DNA of 64,000 nucleotides. It comes from Chamaea fasciata (lineage: Eukaryota; Chordata; Aves; Passeriformes; Sylviidae). Position numbers and translations under genes: made by a program. The notes below the pieces were generated by a model that made no database searches, was not told where the DNA came from, and worked only from the letters and a program-made list of their open reading frames with translations. This document shows positions 1-9,784 of this stretch, piece after piece. Location: positions 40,567,656 to 40,631,655 of the forward strand of contig JARCOQ010000007.1 in the NCBI GenBank assembly GCA_029207755.1. The letters are read 5' to 3'. The first letter of the stretch is position 1; each line of letters begins with the position of its first letter.

Positions 1-356
1 AGGCTTTCCTGACTTTGCTTACTGGTGTTCACACACACACTGGAATTAAAGAAAAAAAGAGGGATTGTCTTCATAGTAAGCCCATGTAGCCTTGAGAGAA
101 ACTGAGGACAACCCTGCTATTTCCTCTTACAGATGAGCTTCACAGGAAACACTAGGAAAATACTCTAATTTCTCTGATTAGCTGGAGAGGGAAACTGGTT
201 TCTTTACTAATCAATGTTGAGTTCTCTAAACACATTTCTCTCACCAAAGTTAAGGGCATGCTTAACTACTGGGATATGTTCTTAAATTTCAAATGTTAAA
301 ACATGAGTGCAGTAGTTTTTTGTGGCTACCTATACACAAAAGGAAAACCAGCAAGA
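1..356. other. Non-coding sequence, no recognised feature
   Basis: AT-rich sequence with one short CA-dinucleotide run at about 30-40. I see no open frame, repeat boundary or motif cluster worth naming. Confidence 0.5.
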
Positions 357-400
357 GAAGTGTCCCTTCCAACTGAGGCCATTCTATGATTCTATGATTT
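357..400 (+). mobile_element. CR1 LINE 3'-terminal fragment, sense strand
   Basis: The segment holds the stereotyped avian CR1 tail: a CCCTTCCAAC-type stretch, then CCATTCTATGATTCTATGAT, which carries the short direct repeats ending CR1 elements. Only about 45 bases are recognisable, so this is an extreme 5' truncation with no reverse transcriptase sequence. The tail reads left to right, so the element lies on the + strand. The left boundary is approximate. Confidence 0.75.
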
Positions 401-1699
401 TTCTCTTTGAGGCCAAGGTGTTACACAGGAAATCAAAGCAAACGTTGGTTGAGGTACAGAAAACTTTAGTGTTCAACTTCTGGTAATGGAAAGCTGGAGA
501 GCTTGCATTGTGTGCCTGGCTTTCTTTAGAAAGACATTTTCTCCCATTCCCGCATTTTTGAAATGACACCATGGGAGAGGTGAAACACCTGCACCTGGGG
601 AGCAGGAAGACTAACCTAGCAGTGTGCTGAGAGCAGCAGCATCCAAATAATTATAAGTGAAGTCACAGGAAAGATCAGAACTGGCTAGAGGCTCAAAGCA
701 TTTTTTGCAAGAAAATCAGAAGAAAACAGCTACCAATGATATATCACAGATTTGCTAAAGACTTCAGTGCTTCACTGAGTCCTTCATAAATATAATGAGT
801 CACATGCCAACTTCAACCATCTCTTGGCAGCAGACACAGCACATGCAGAAATATCTGTGTTCAGGTTCTGGTTCAGACCACAGAGCCATTTAGCCCACTA
901 CTCATCTCTACTAACATGGCCAGCAGCAGATGACCAGAGAAGAATGTAAAAACATGGCAAAGAGGTATAATTAAGTCTCCCAGCAATTCAAGGATCAAAG
1001 GCCCTTAAATTTAAGGATCAAAGATCCTGCTCATTTTTCCTTACCATTCACAGTCTTCTAGGTCTCTTGATTTCACCCACAGTCATTTCTTTTCAGGGAG
1101 GAAGTATGACTGCCAGCCTTACCCCTTCCCTGGGTACACGCAGCACCAATTAAGTTAGGAAAATGTGACAATGAAAAAGCCAAATGGCTGTCTTCCATCA
1201 CTTGATGCTTTAAAGACAAGTACAAAAATCTAATCCCTGTCTGAGATACACAGACATACAGAGACCCCTCTTGCTGTAGCTAGCAGCACACAAATGTACA
1301 CACCCATTGCATTATTTAGTTATGTTTTCATTCACAGCACTACTGGAGCTCACAATTGCCTTCAAAGTAACTTAGAAACAAGATTAGCCTATTTAAATCA
1401 TGTTTTCCTAGTAATAATAACAATAACAGGTTGGAATTATTCCTCCTTTGTATGGACGCAGTCTTTTCCTCAATCTTTTTTCTCTTTTTCATGCACCTGA
1501 AAAACAGAGGAAACTAATAAGGCACCTTTTCTGATGTAATCTTTTTATTATAATACAAATTAATGTTTTAATCCTGGATATTTTAAGGCATTCCTTGACA
1601 TATTGAACAAAGGGAATTTTTAATGTATTTCTTCCTATTGCACAGTATGAAGTTGATTTCTGTTAGTAGTCCCAGCTTTCTTAATTTGTAAATACCAAC
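401..1699. other. Non-coding sequence, no recognised feature
   Basis: There are only short open frames (the longest about 68 codons, near 1294-1500) with no family resemblance. No repeat termini were seen. A short repeated phrase, AAGGATCAAAG, occurs near 990-1024 and is too small to classify. Confidence 0.5.
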
Positions 1700-2300
1700 C
1701 TCTTACTTCTTTAAGTGCTTAAAGTCAGCACATTGGCCATTCTATAAAAAGGCTCAGAAACAAGTTCATTATTCTTATGAATGAAATTATTATACTTTTT
1801 TTCTCTGATTTTAACAAACGGCCATTACATTTTCAATAAGCTTTATCATATATCCCTGACGTAACTGCAGTTGTTAAATGATAAAAAGCAGGACAGTGAT
1901 CAAATAAAGAGAAGCCAGGGCAGTGTAAACTCAAATCACTTTGCCTAAATTGGCAAGAATCAACATAAAACAAAGTTGCATTTAATAGATCAGTTAGAAC
2001 AAAGCACATAAATCATGTTTTTGAGAGGGGTTAATTTGCACCATATGCCAATTAATTCAAGTGCAATACATAAGTTATAAATAATCTCATTGGAGTGGAG
2101 AGTGTAATACTTGGAATGAAAATTATTTAACTGAAGCCAAAATTATAATCACCTTCAATAATTGCATTTCCAGCATTGCAAATTCTTTTCCATCGCGACA
2201 CTGAAAGCAGTCAATGCTGCAAATAATTTTCTATTACTATTTACATTATTAAACTCAAACACATCAACCAAACTCTTATATTTTTGTCAGTAGTTAATGC
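1700..2300. promoter_or_regulatory. AT-rich candidate conserved non-coding block
   Basis: A 600-base block dense in TAAT/ATTA homeodomain-type cores, including an AATTAATT at about 2050-2057. It also has several ATTGCA-type and ATAAAT motifs and no recognisable repeat sequence. The texture (low CpG, no transposon remnants, clustered homeobox cores) resembles conserved elements near developmental genes. AT-rich DNA gives TAAT cores by chance, so this is weak evidence, and without an alignment I cannot show conservation. Confidence 0.25.
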
Positions 2301-3150
2301 TACTACAAATCAAGGATCCTCTGAGTCAGTCTTAGGAAGTATGGTTTCATCAGATATTTTTCGATCTAATGAACCCTTGTAACCAAGACTCGGGTAATCA
2401 TTTACATCATCCATTGGTTTTGTCATTACACCACAAAAATTCAGCAGTGTCCTAAGAGAGTGATGCTTCCAGCATTGGCACAGACACCAGATTTTAGGGG
2501 TGCTATCCCCAGCTCTTCTGCTGTCCTGAGCTCTTCTAGATCAGACTCACTTTTTCTAGCTGCAGAAAACCCTAAATTGCTCCTTTTGCACATTTCTTCT
2601 TTTCATCACAGCTCTATGATTTCTCCTCACAAGGTTCCTGCTCTGATCCAGCATGTTTCCCTGGCTAGCTTGGATATATTTTTGGTTTTTACACTACTAG
2701 ACAGTCTCTTTTTCTCCTGGCTCTCTCCTCCTGTCCTGTTTCTGGCACACTGCCAGAAACATGTGGGTGAGGAGGCCACAAATGAATATCCCAACCCCTG
2801 CGGCAGCCAATCACACTGAACTTCTCCAGAACCCCGGTGGGATAGACTGTTCCGGCTTCCTTAAAAACAAGGCCCCTGTGGCTGGCAGCCAGCTCACTGT
2901 TCTGGACACCCTCCACGTGGAAGGAGAGTCACCCCAGCTAACAATGTTTATTGTTCCCCATTGCTGAAGTTTTGCTCAGATGTCGTGGCTTTCCAGTGCT
3001 GCAAGAAATGCAATGTCACCTAAACGACATTCTCCAAACCAAAGGAAGGGCTACAGGAGGATATTTGTAAAATTACACCGTTGATGCCCTTTAGGTCAGG
3101 TTATCCTTTCCTGTCATTCTCAAACTTATGTCCACAGCCAGATTAGATCA

Positions 3151-3182
3151 CAGCAGCTGCTGCAGCAGCCATAATTAATTGG
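3151..3182. promoter_or_regulatory. E-box palindromes adjoining an AATTAATT homeodomain-type site
   Basis: Two perfect overlapping palindromes are visible: 3151-3162 (CAGCAGCTGCTG) and 3156-3169 (GCTGCTGCAGCAGC). The first contains a CAGCTG E-box at 3154-3159, the class of site bound by bHLH factors. Immediately downstream, 3173-3180 is the palindrome AATTAATT, a double homeodomain core. The close pairing is what one would expect of a small composite site, but CAG/CTG-rich sequence can also arise by slippage. Function is inferred only. Confidence 0.25.
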
Positions 3183-4437
3183 ACAAACTAAGCCAAATCA
3201 GAGAAATACCACGTTCACCTCAAGCTCCACAACTCGAGAGAACCTCAAAATCCTGCCAGCATAAGCCAGTGAGGCCATGCAGCAGGACAGCACACAGCCA
3301 CATGTGGTGTTGCCAGTGCTTTAACTAGAACAGTTGCATTCCCATGATGCTGAATTTGCTTTGCAAATAGCTATTAGTCCAAACTGAGTTATAGCAATTA
3401 CAGAAACACTATGAAATTCACACTAAATGATCACAGAAAATAAAAATCTTTTATAAATAAATCATAGACACCTTCTAAAAGTGCCTAGAAATGTAAACAT
3501 GAGAGAAACAACCAGTAAAAAAGAACAAAACCTGCCTGGACATACTTTAGGCTCTGTTTCTCAATTTGCTTGAATCAAGAGAACACCCTGCCTTTTTAAA
3601 GGAAAAAGAAAATACCTGGACTACCTTAGGACTGGATACCGGCATCTGAACATGAGCAAGGGATAAACAAAACCTCCTTGGATGGGCAAATAAAATGTTT
3701 ATAGTTTACCAAAGCGATAATGTTATTATCATAACTATAAAAATACTACGTAAAATTTTAATTGATAGATAAGCAAATGGGACACCATTTTGGAGATCAC
3801 CTCTGAGCCCACCAGCCTGTGCTTCAAGCAGAGTAAAACTGTGTGAGAGGAATACACCCTGAGTGTATTCTGAACTCTGTAAGAGAGCTTGCAGCTGGAT
3901 AACACCTCTGCCCAGCACACTGAGCCATTAGAGTTCAGCACTTCCTTCTGCCATCCATTGCCTATTGCAAGCATTTTGGGTATCGTCCTCCTTTTCATTC
4001 CATGGCTGCTCACTGCACACACAGCAGGCCCCTGGCTCACCTCTTCTTCCCAAGGGAATGGGGCTTGCAAATAAGGAAAAAACTACTGAAAACCTAATAT
4101 AAAAGATGCCTGGGACCTCTCAAATTCTGGGAGACCTAATCACTGTGTTGGCTGAATTAGCTTGGACTGGAACTTGACAATTGTCTTTGGGTTTTGCTTT
4201 TCACGTGGAACACACTCACAAAAGCGTGCATCAATGACTCATTCTGGAGCTCATGATTGCTGTGTGTCCTAGAACATGTTGCTAAGCTTCCCCTGTCAAT
4301 CCTCTGGACATTCTCACAAGCAAATGTATCTCCACAAGAAGGCTACCTACAGCTTCCTGCTGTGTGTGCTATCTGTTCCAATACAAGGAATAAATAACTT
4401 ACCCTCATGTTGTCAGTGACATCATGCTAAGGACTGA

Positions 4438-4442
4438 TGCTG
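4438..4442. repeat. Target-site duplication, left copy
   Basis: TGCTG directly precedes the LTR that starts with TGTCCTAG. The same five bases follow its last base at 5232-5236, marking a clean integrase-mediated insertion. Confidence 0.85.
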
Positions 4443-4720
4443 TGTCCTAGGGTGACTATGATGCTTGTATCCCCAGTCGTCTGTTTTCTGTGTGTTGTAT
4501 GTTGTGTTCTGTACCTTTAAGACTGGTTCTGAGAGTGAAGCAGGGAAAGAAGAAGCGCGCAGTTTGTTTTGAAAAACAGTTTTCACTCCTCTGCATTTTC
4601 TTCTTCTTCCTCGGGACTGTGTGTGTTCGTTGGATGCACGGACAGCAGCCAGAGAGAGGTTCTTCCATTTTTTTGCTTTTCGTTAGTTTAGCTAGCTGAG
4701 GCAAAGAAGCTTCCTGGACT

Positions 4721-4848
4721 GTTTTGTTGGGGGTTTTTTTGGGTTTTTTTGTGGTTTTTTTTTTTTTGTTTTTTGTTTTTGTTTTGTTTTTTTTGTTTTG
4801 TTTTTTTTTGTTTTTTGTTTTTTTTTTTTGTTTTTTTTTGTTTTTTCT
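4721..4848. repeat. Expanded T/G low-complexity tract inside the LTR
   Basis: About 128 bases of T runs broken by single or few Gs. It is bounded by two copies of GGACTGTTT (4716-4724 and 4851-4859), a layout that fits expansion by replication slippage or unequal exchange after a short segment was duplicated. The reverse strand reads as a lysine-rich open frame, which is an artefact of the tract. Confidence 0.85.
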
Positions 4849-5097
4849 TGGGACTGTTTAAATCTGCTCTGGACTGAGAAACCCAGTGGAGCACAGGGAT
4901 CATGCGCCCATGGCCCACCGGGCCTGGACCTGGGCATTTTCCAGCGCCGAAGGGACTGGGACTGATAAGAGACTGAGAAAGCCAAGCTTACTGCTGGCAA
5001 GGACTTCTCTCAGTTTTGCCATCTCTCTTCGGAGCGGTGAGAGGTTTTATTGTTTCATATTATTCATTCCTTATGCTTGTGGGCATTTTGTTTGTCA

Positions 5098-5103
5098 AAT
5101 AAA
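5098..5103 (+). terminator. LTR polyadenylation signal
   Basis: AATAAA lies in the 3' part of the solo LTR, followed by T-rich sequence. It probably marks the R/U5 region and could end transcripts that enter from the left. Confidence 0.6.
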
Positions 5104-5231
5104 TAGTTTTTTCCACTTTTCTCCTAGGAAGTTCTTTTCCCGGACCAGCTGGGGGGAGGGGCTGTTAGGGTTTTCTCTCCAGAGGAATCCCATTTGGAGG
5201 TTTCCTCCCAAATGTCCCCTAAACCAGGACA

Positions 5232-5236
5232 TGCTG
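5232..5236. repeat. Target-site duplication, right copy
   Basis: TGCTG follows the CA end of the LTR and matches 4438-4442 exactly. Confidence 0.85.
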
Positions 5237-5882
5237 TCACTTCCTTGGTAGCAGGTCCCATACTCTGCTGGTTACGTTAATTCTCACACAGGTCATCGCA
5301 GCAAATGCCCCTTTCACTAAGTCTGGCTCTGAACCCTCCACAGCACAGATTGTTCATCTGGCAGACTCAAAAGAGTCAAAGAACAGAAACTGCAACAGAA
5401 ACTGTCTGGGCTCTGTCTATGAATTGCATTCACCTGTTAGATGCCAAGGGAGAGCAACTAATCTGCACTGGGACAATGCTTCACAAGGTGAGCATAGCTG
5501 ACTGAACGACCTTCACAAAAGTATCCATGTGACCTCCCAGCCATGATGGAGAAATGAAATAATCATTTCTTCCATGAGCACTCATCAGGTAACTAGCTAC
5601 CCAGCAAGACAGGATCACATAGAACCTCTGAAACAAACAGGAAACAAGAAAAAATATAATAATAACACAAAGGGAACATTAAGCAATACCACAGCATCTC
5701 TGTGCTTCAGACTTTGCTGAGGAATCAATCACCCTTTGCAGATAGCTTTATGCTTCACAGCTACTGCTGCTAAGCAGGTTAAATAAATAAATAATCCCTC
5801 TTCTGTTCTCTCCTTCACAGTCCCCAACCTCCACTTCTTTATGGGAATAGGGAGACATGGGCACAATATTATTTTCTGTTGG
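5237..5882. other. Non-coding sequence between the LTR and a CR1
   Basis: The open frames here are short (66 and 67 codons) and unconvincing. No repeat or motif cluster was recognised. Confidence 0.45.
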
Positions 5883-6112
5883 ATCATAGAATCATAGAAT
5901 GGTTTGAATTGGATGGGGACTGTGAAGGTCATCTAGTTCAAACCCCTCTGCCATGTGCAGGGACACCTTCTACCAGACCAGGTTGCCTAAAGCCCCATCT
6001 AGCCTGGTCATGAACAATTCCAGGGATGTGGCAGCCAGAGATTCTCTGGGCAACTTGGTCCAATGCTTCATCACTCTCACAGTAAAGAATTTCTTCTTAA
6101 TATCTAATCTTC
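5883..6112 (-). mobile_element. CR1 LINE, 5'-truncated, antisense
   Basis: Read on the + strand it opens with two ATCATAGA-type repeats and AATGGTTTG, the reverse complement of the CR1 tail. It continues through the usual order of CR1 3' landmarks: CATCTAGTTC, GCAGGGACACCTTC, AGACCAGGTTGC, and CACAGTAAAGAATTTCTTC. The element therefore reads right to left and keeps only the last 230 bases or so of the 3' region. No reverse transcriptase domain is present. The 5' break lies around 6110, where a small ATATCTAAT repetition blurs the boundary. Confidence 0.92.
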
Positions 6113-7860
6113 CAAATATCTAATCATGTCTTCATCTAAAAAGCAGAAGTCAACCTATTATCCCAAATCTGTGTTTTGATAGCCAGGAGCAAAGAATCCA
6201 AAAAACATGGAGTGAGGAGTGTTAGAAGTTCTGAGACTGCTTCCCAGCAGCAAAAATTGCAGCTGCTGAAATACAGCTCAACCTGTACACATTTGTGTGG
6301 GACACAGGGTTTCTCCTGCTCCCACATTCATGTGGTTCCTGGTGCTTTTCTTTGTGGAGAAGAGATGGTTGTGTCTCTGCAGCACAAAAGAAAGAGAAGC
6401 AGGCCATAAAGACAAGTACTTGCCCAGATATCAAAAGATGGTGCTTCTCTGTTCCGGACTGCACCAGAGAGAGACCCACTGGAGAGACAACTCTCCTAGA
6501 ATTACCCTTTCCAAGTAATGAAGATGAGACACCTTTTGAGTCCAAAGTGTCAGGAGAGAAGATGTTGGAACAACCTGCTAAATAACAGATAAATCACCAG
6601 CATAGTGTATCATGTACACCCAAGAGATCTGTAGGAGTTTTGAATGGAAGTGGCTGAGCTGCTGAAGACATGAATCCTCTCATTAAAGTCAGCTGTTATC
6701 CTGGAGCAATGAAGGGTAGCAAATGCAGTAAGTTGTTCTAAAAAAGGCATTTGGGATGATCTGGAAAGTCACAGACCAATGAACTTTACCCTGAATCAGG
6801 TAAATTGGTTGAATTATCAAGTAAAATTAGAATCACAGGGAAGGACTATCAGAGAATTCATTTAGTTTTGCTCCAGTGTCCTTGCCCTCTTTCCACTGCT
6901 TCTCACTACTTTAAAAGTCCTGTTGATTCTTCTGAAGTCGCCTGCTTATTTCTCTTTACTTTTTGTGCATTTACCTATGTTCTGCAGAAAAAAAAATCTT
7001 TTCATCTTCCTTCTTTCCACCTAATTCTGTCCTGGGGAAAACTGTATTAGGAAATATTTGTATTTATTCATGTCACAGCTCTATTGCTATTGTGCGTACT
7101 ACAGAGAAAAGTGGCAATATCAGAAATCCTACGCGATGTCCCAGTGATCCACCATCAGTCTCTCACTTGTCCCAGTCTTAACAGACAAGAACTATGTATT
7201 CTAAGAGGACAACTGCTTAAACCAGTTCAAACTGTGCTTTACCATGTTAAGGCCATGCAACCACCTGTAAGAACATTTTAGCAAATAGTTTTCCCTTATA
7301 TGATTCCTGATCCAGATGGAGTCTTAGGATGAAATGAAAGGCCAGATCACCTCTTCAGTTTCCTTGGTAAGATACACTGAATAGAATGATCCAGCAGGTG
7401 TCTCAGTTCTGTGCCTGACTCAGGAGTTGCTTTTATATTGCAGCACAATACCTTGTTCTGAACATGTCATGGGAGGTAGCAATTACCTATGAAAGATGCT
7501 GGGCAAGTTATGGCCAGGTTGTTGAGGGCACAGCCAGGAGGTGACGAGTCAGGAGCAGTGCACGTGATAGATACAGAGGATGCTCCACTTGAGGAATTGG
7601 GAGCAGGGGAGCTTGAAGCAGAAGACAAAAACCAGCGTGGGTTTCTTTTGGGACAGCCAGGCAATATGCCAGCTTCTTACCCATGGGGAAACATCAGAGG
7701 CTAGAGGCAGAGTAGTAGAAAATCCCAATCAGAAAACTCAAGAGCTCAGGTATATGTCCTGCAAAAACCTAGGCTGGAGGCACACAGGCACCCAGCCTGC
7801 AGCTAACATGCCCTAAAAGAGCACAGACAGGCACTATTACAGTTTCATATCTTCTGTTTA
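6113..7860. other. Non-coding sequence with short open frames
   Basis: Overlapping frames on both strands at 6136-6585 and a 71-codon acidic frame at 7489-7704 (+) are the longest. The latter has a protein-like mix of Glu, Gly and Ala but is matched by a frame on the opposite strand (7467-7664). It has no recognised domain and no splice context I can defend. I regard both as chance frames. Confidence 0.4.
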
Positions 7861-8480
7861 GATCTCATTTTGCACCATGAGTATTTTCAAACCTACCCTA
7901 TCTTGAGTAGCCATTGTTGACTTAGATTAATTTAATATTACATAGAGCCTAATGAACACTCATTAATTTGGCTGGTTTGCTTCTGGTACTGCAATTGCTT
8001 TTTAAAATCACATTTACTTAAGTAGAAATGAAAGAAGTTACCAGTTTTAACAGCTTTATTTGTTGAAGCAGAGCAGATAGGATTTTCCCTAACACCTCTT
8101 CATGCAGTTTTGTGTCTGGAAACACCACCCTGAAGAAGACATAAAAGAATCATGTTGATCCCATAGCACTTCAGCTATTTTGCATATTAATTTTCTAATT
8201 CCTTAATGTTTCTAACACCTAATTCTGTAAGCTCCAAATGTCACTAAGTAGTGATATTAATGAACATGTTAGACTCTAATTCATACTAAAAACCCATATT
8301 ACTTGGGTCAAACTAACTTCAGTGTTTACTCGGATGGTACTGTAGTTAAATTGTTATTATAATTTTATTCTACATTTTGATAAGCATTCTGACTTAACAA
8401 CTTCCATAACTATCGTGACTTGTTTTTATTTCTAACTAATAAACAAGGGCTCCATAATTTTTCTGACTAGACGTTAGCTT
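7861..8480. promoter_or_regulatory. AT-rich candidate conserved non-coding block
   Basis: An AT-rich block with many ATTAAT, TAATT and CATTAATTT-type cores and no recognised repeat. Its texture resembles the block at 1700-2300. CpG is nearly absent and no distinctive motif pair stands out, so I rank it below the candidates between 25 and 51 kb. Confidence 0.2.
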
Positions 8481-9763
8481 CCATGCATCCACATGATGGC
8501 AATGCAATTCACTTTCAAACTCCTAAGATCTAAATTTCTCTGGATTTCTGGAAAATTAGAATGCTGTCTGCAAGGTCACTGCAATGCTTCCATTTCACTG
8601 AAGTCCGAAGTCTAAGTGGATATTAGGATTTCTCAAGATTATGATCTTTATGGCTTGGGAACAGGACCGTCTCTGTTCTTACCTCTCAATCACCACACAC
8701 CTGATGCCTCACTAATCCTCAGGAGGTTTGATGTACCACGGCACTGAACAGCTGTAATTACTCTTGGAAGCCAGCTGCCACTGAAGTGACAAAGAAATCT
8801 GCAGAGCTGTTCCTCCACCCCATGTTGCTGAGCACTTGGACCATTTGAAAACAATATTAAATAGAACAAGACATGGGCAATATGTTATTTTTGCAAAGCT
8901 GAGCTTGTCACATTTGCAAAATTAATATGGTGTGGCAGGAGATAAAAGGCCCATCTTCACTGTGGAGATCCCACATCTACAGAGCCAGACAGCATGAGCC
9001 CAACAGTGAAGTGCCTGGTTTTGCACAACCATAAAGTTTTCAGACATGAAATGGGCAACTAGCAATACATGGCAAGTCCTTTAAGATAAGCACAAAGATG
9101 AGAAAGTAATGACAGGAACGAGTGAAAACAGATATTTCCTACTAAACCTCATCAAAACTCTTCTGGGCCTCACTGGAACACTGTGCCACCCTTGTTGAAG
9201 GTGTTAAACCCTCACAGTGCAGCAGGCAATCCGCAAGGCAAAGAGCACTGGCAGCCTCTAGAGCCAGTCTTCCCGGGACCACTAGACAGTGGATGTTAGT
9301 GATATTTGTTTATTTAGCCTCCATAGTGATCCCTGCACCCCAGGGACAAAGGGGAGGACTGAGTGCCTGCTCCAAGAGACTCACAGTCTCAACTACAGAT
9401 AAATCCTTGCTGCTGTTCAAGGAGGTTTACTTTCTGGGCAAATTTCCTTTTGTTTTGAAAGAAAGAAAACACTTAGGATATAATAAAGAAGATAAAACAA
9501 CCGCCACTTTGCAAAGCAATCTGTGACACCAGCAGTATCACCACAGATATATTTTTGTTATTTTTGTCCTTCCTTCAAACAGAAGTTAAACACACTCATT
9601 TAATCCCTTGTACACTTTCCTCTTCAGAGACATGGCTTAGGACACCCTCCTCCAAATCAGAATTTCACTTGGACACATCCCACTAAAAAGTCCACAGTAG
9701 AAGCTGTAATAAAGTATGGCACCTTTTGCTTCTTTGGACAATTTGCAATACGGATTTTTTTTA

Positions 9764-9784
9764 CATACATATATATATATATAT
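9764..9784. repeat. TA-dinucleotide microsatellite
   Basis: An uninterrupted alternating A/T run that follows a T run and a short ACAT repeat and precedes a G run at 9785. It is likely to vary in length between individuals. Confidence 0.85.

Larger units (their letters stand above)
2301..4442. other. Non-coding sequence with spurious open frames
   Basis: It contains an open frame of 119 codons (2460-2819, +) overlapped by frames on both strands. Its composition is rich in Ser, Leu and Phe, it has no recognisable domain, and it lacks any support as a gene. The stretch 2740-2930 is richer in G+C than its surroundings. A palindrome and homeodomain-type composite at 3151-3182 is listed separately. 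No transposon termini were recognised before the LTR that starts at 4443. Confidence 0.45.
4443..5231 (+). mobile_element. Solo LTR of an endogenous retrovirus, complete, sense strand
   Basis: This 789-base element begins TGTCCTAG and ends CCAGGACA, giving the TG...CA ends and short terminal inverted repeat of retroviral LTRs. It is flanked by perfect 5-bp duplications (TGCTG). A canonical AATAAA polyadenylation signal at 5098-5103, about 130 bases before the 3' end, fixes the + orientation. No primer-binding site, gag, pol, env or second LTR follows, so it is a solo LTR left by recombination between the two LTRs of a provirus. The 5-bp duplication fits ERV-L and related groups better than the 6-bp duplications typical of beta-retrovirus-like ERVK. 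The family name is not assigned. An oddity is the long T/G tract at 4721-4848. Intact ends and duplications suggest a fairly young insertion. Confidence 0.88.

Noticed and set aside
2460..2819. 119-codon frame (+)
   Set aside because: It overlaps frames on both strands, is Ser/Leu-rich and has no recognisable family.
4688..5000. Lysine-rich reverse-strand frames
   Set aside because: They come from the T/G tract inside the solo LTR.
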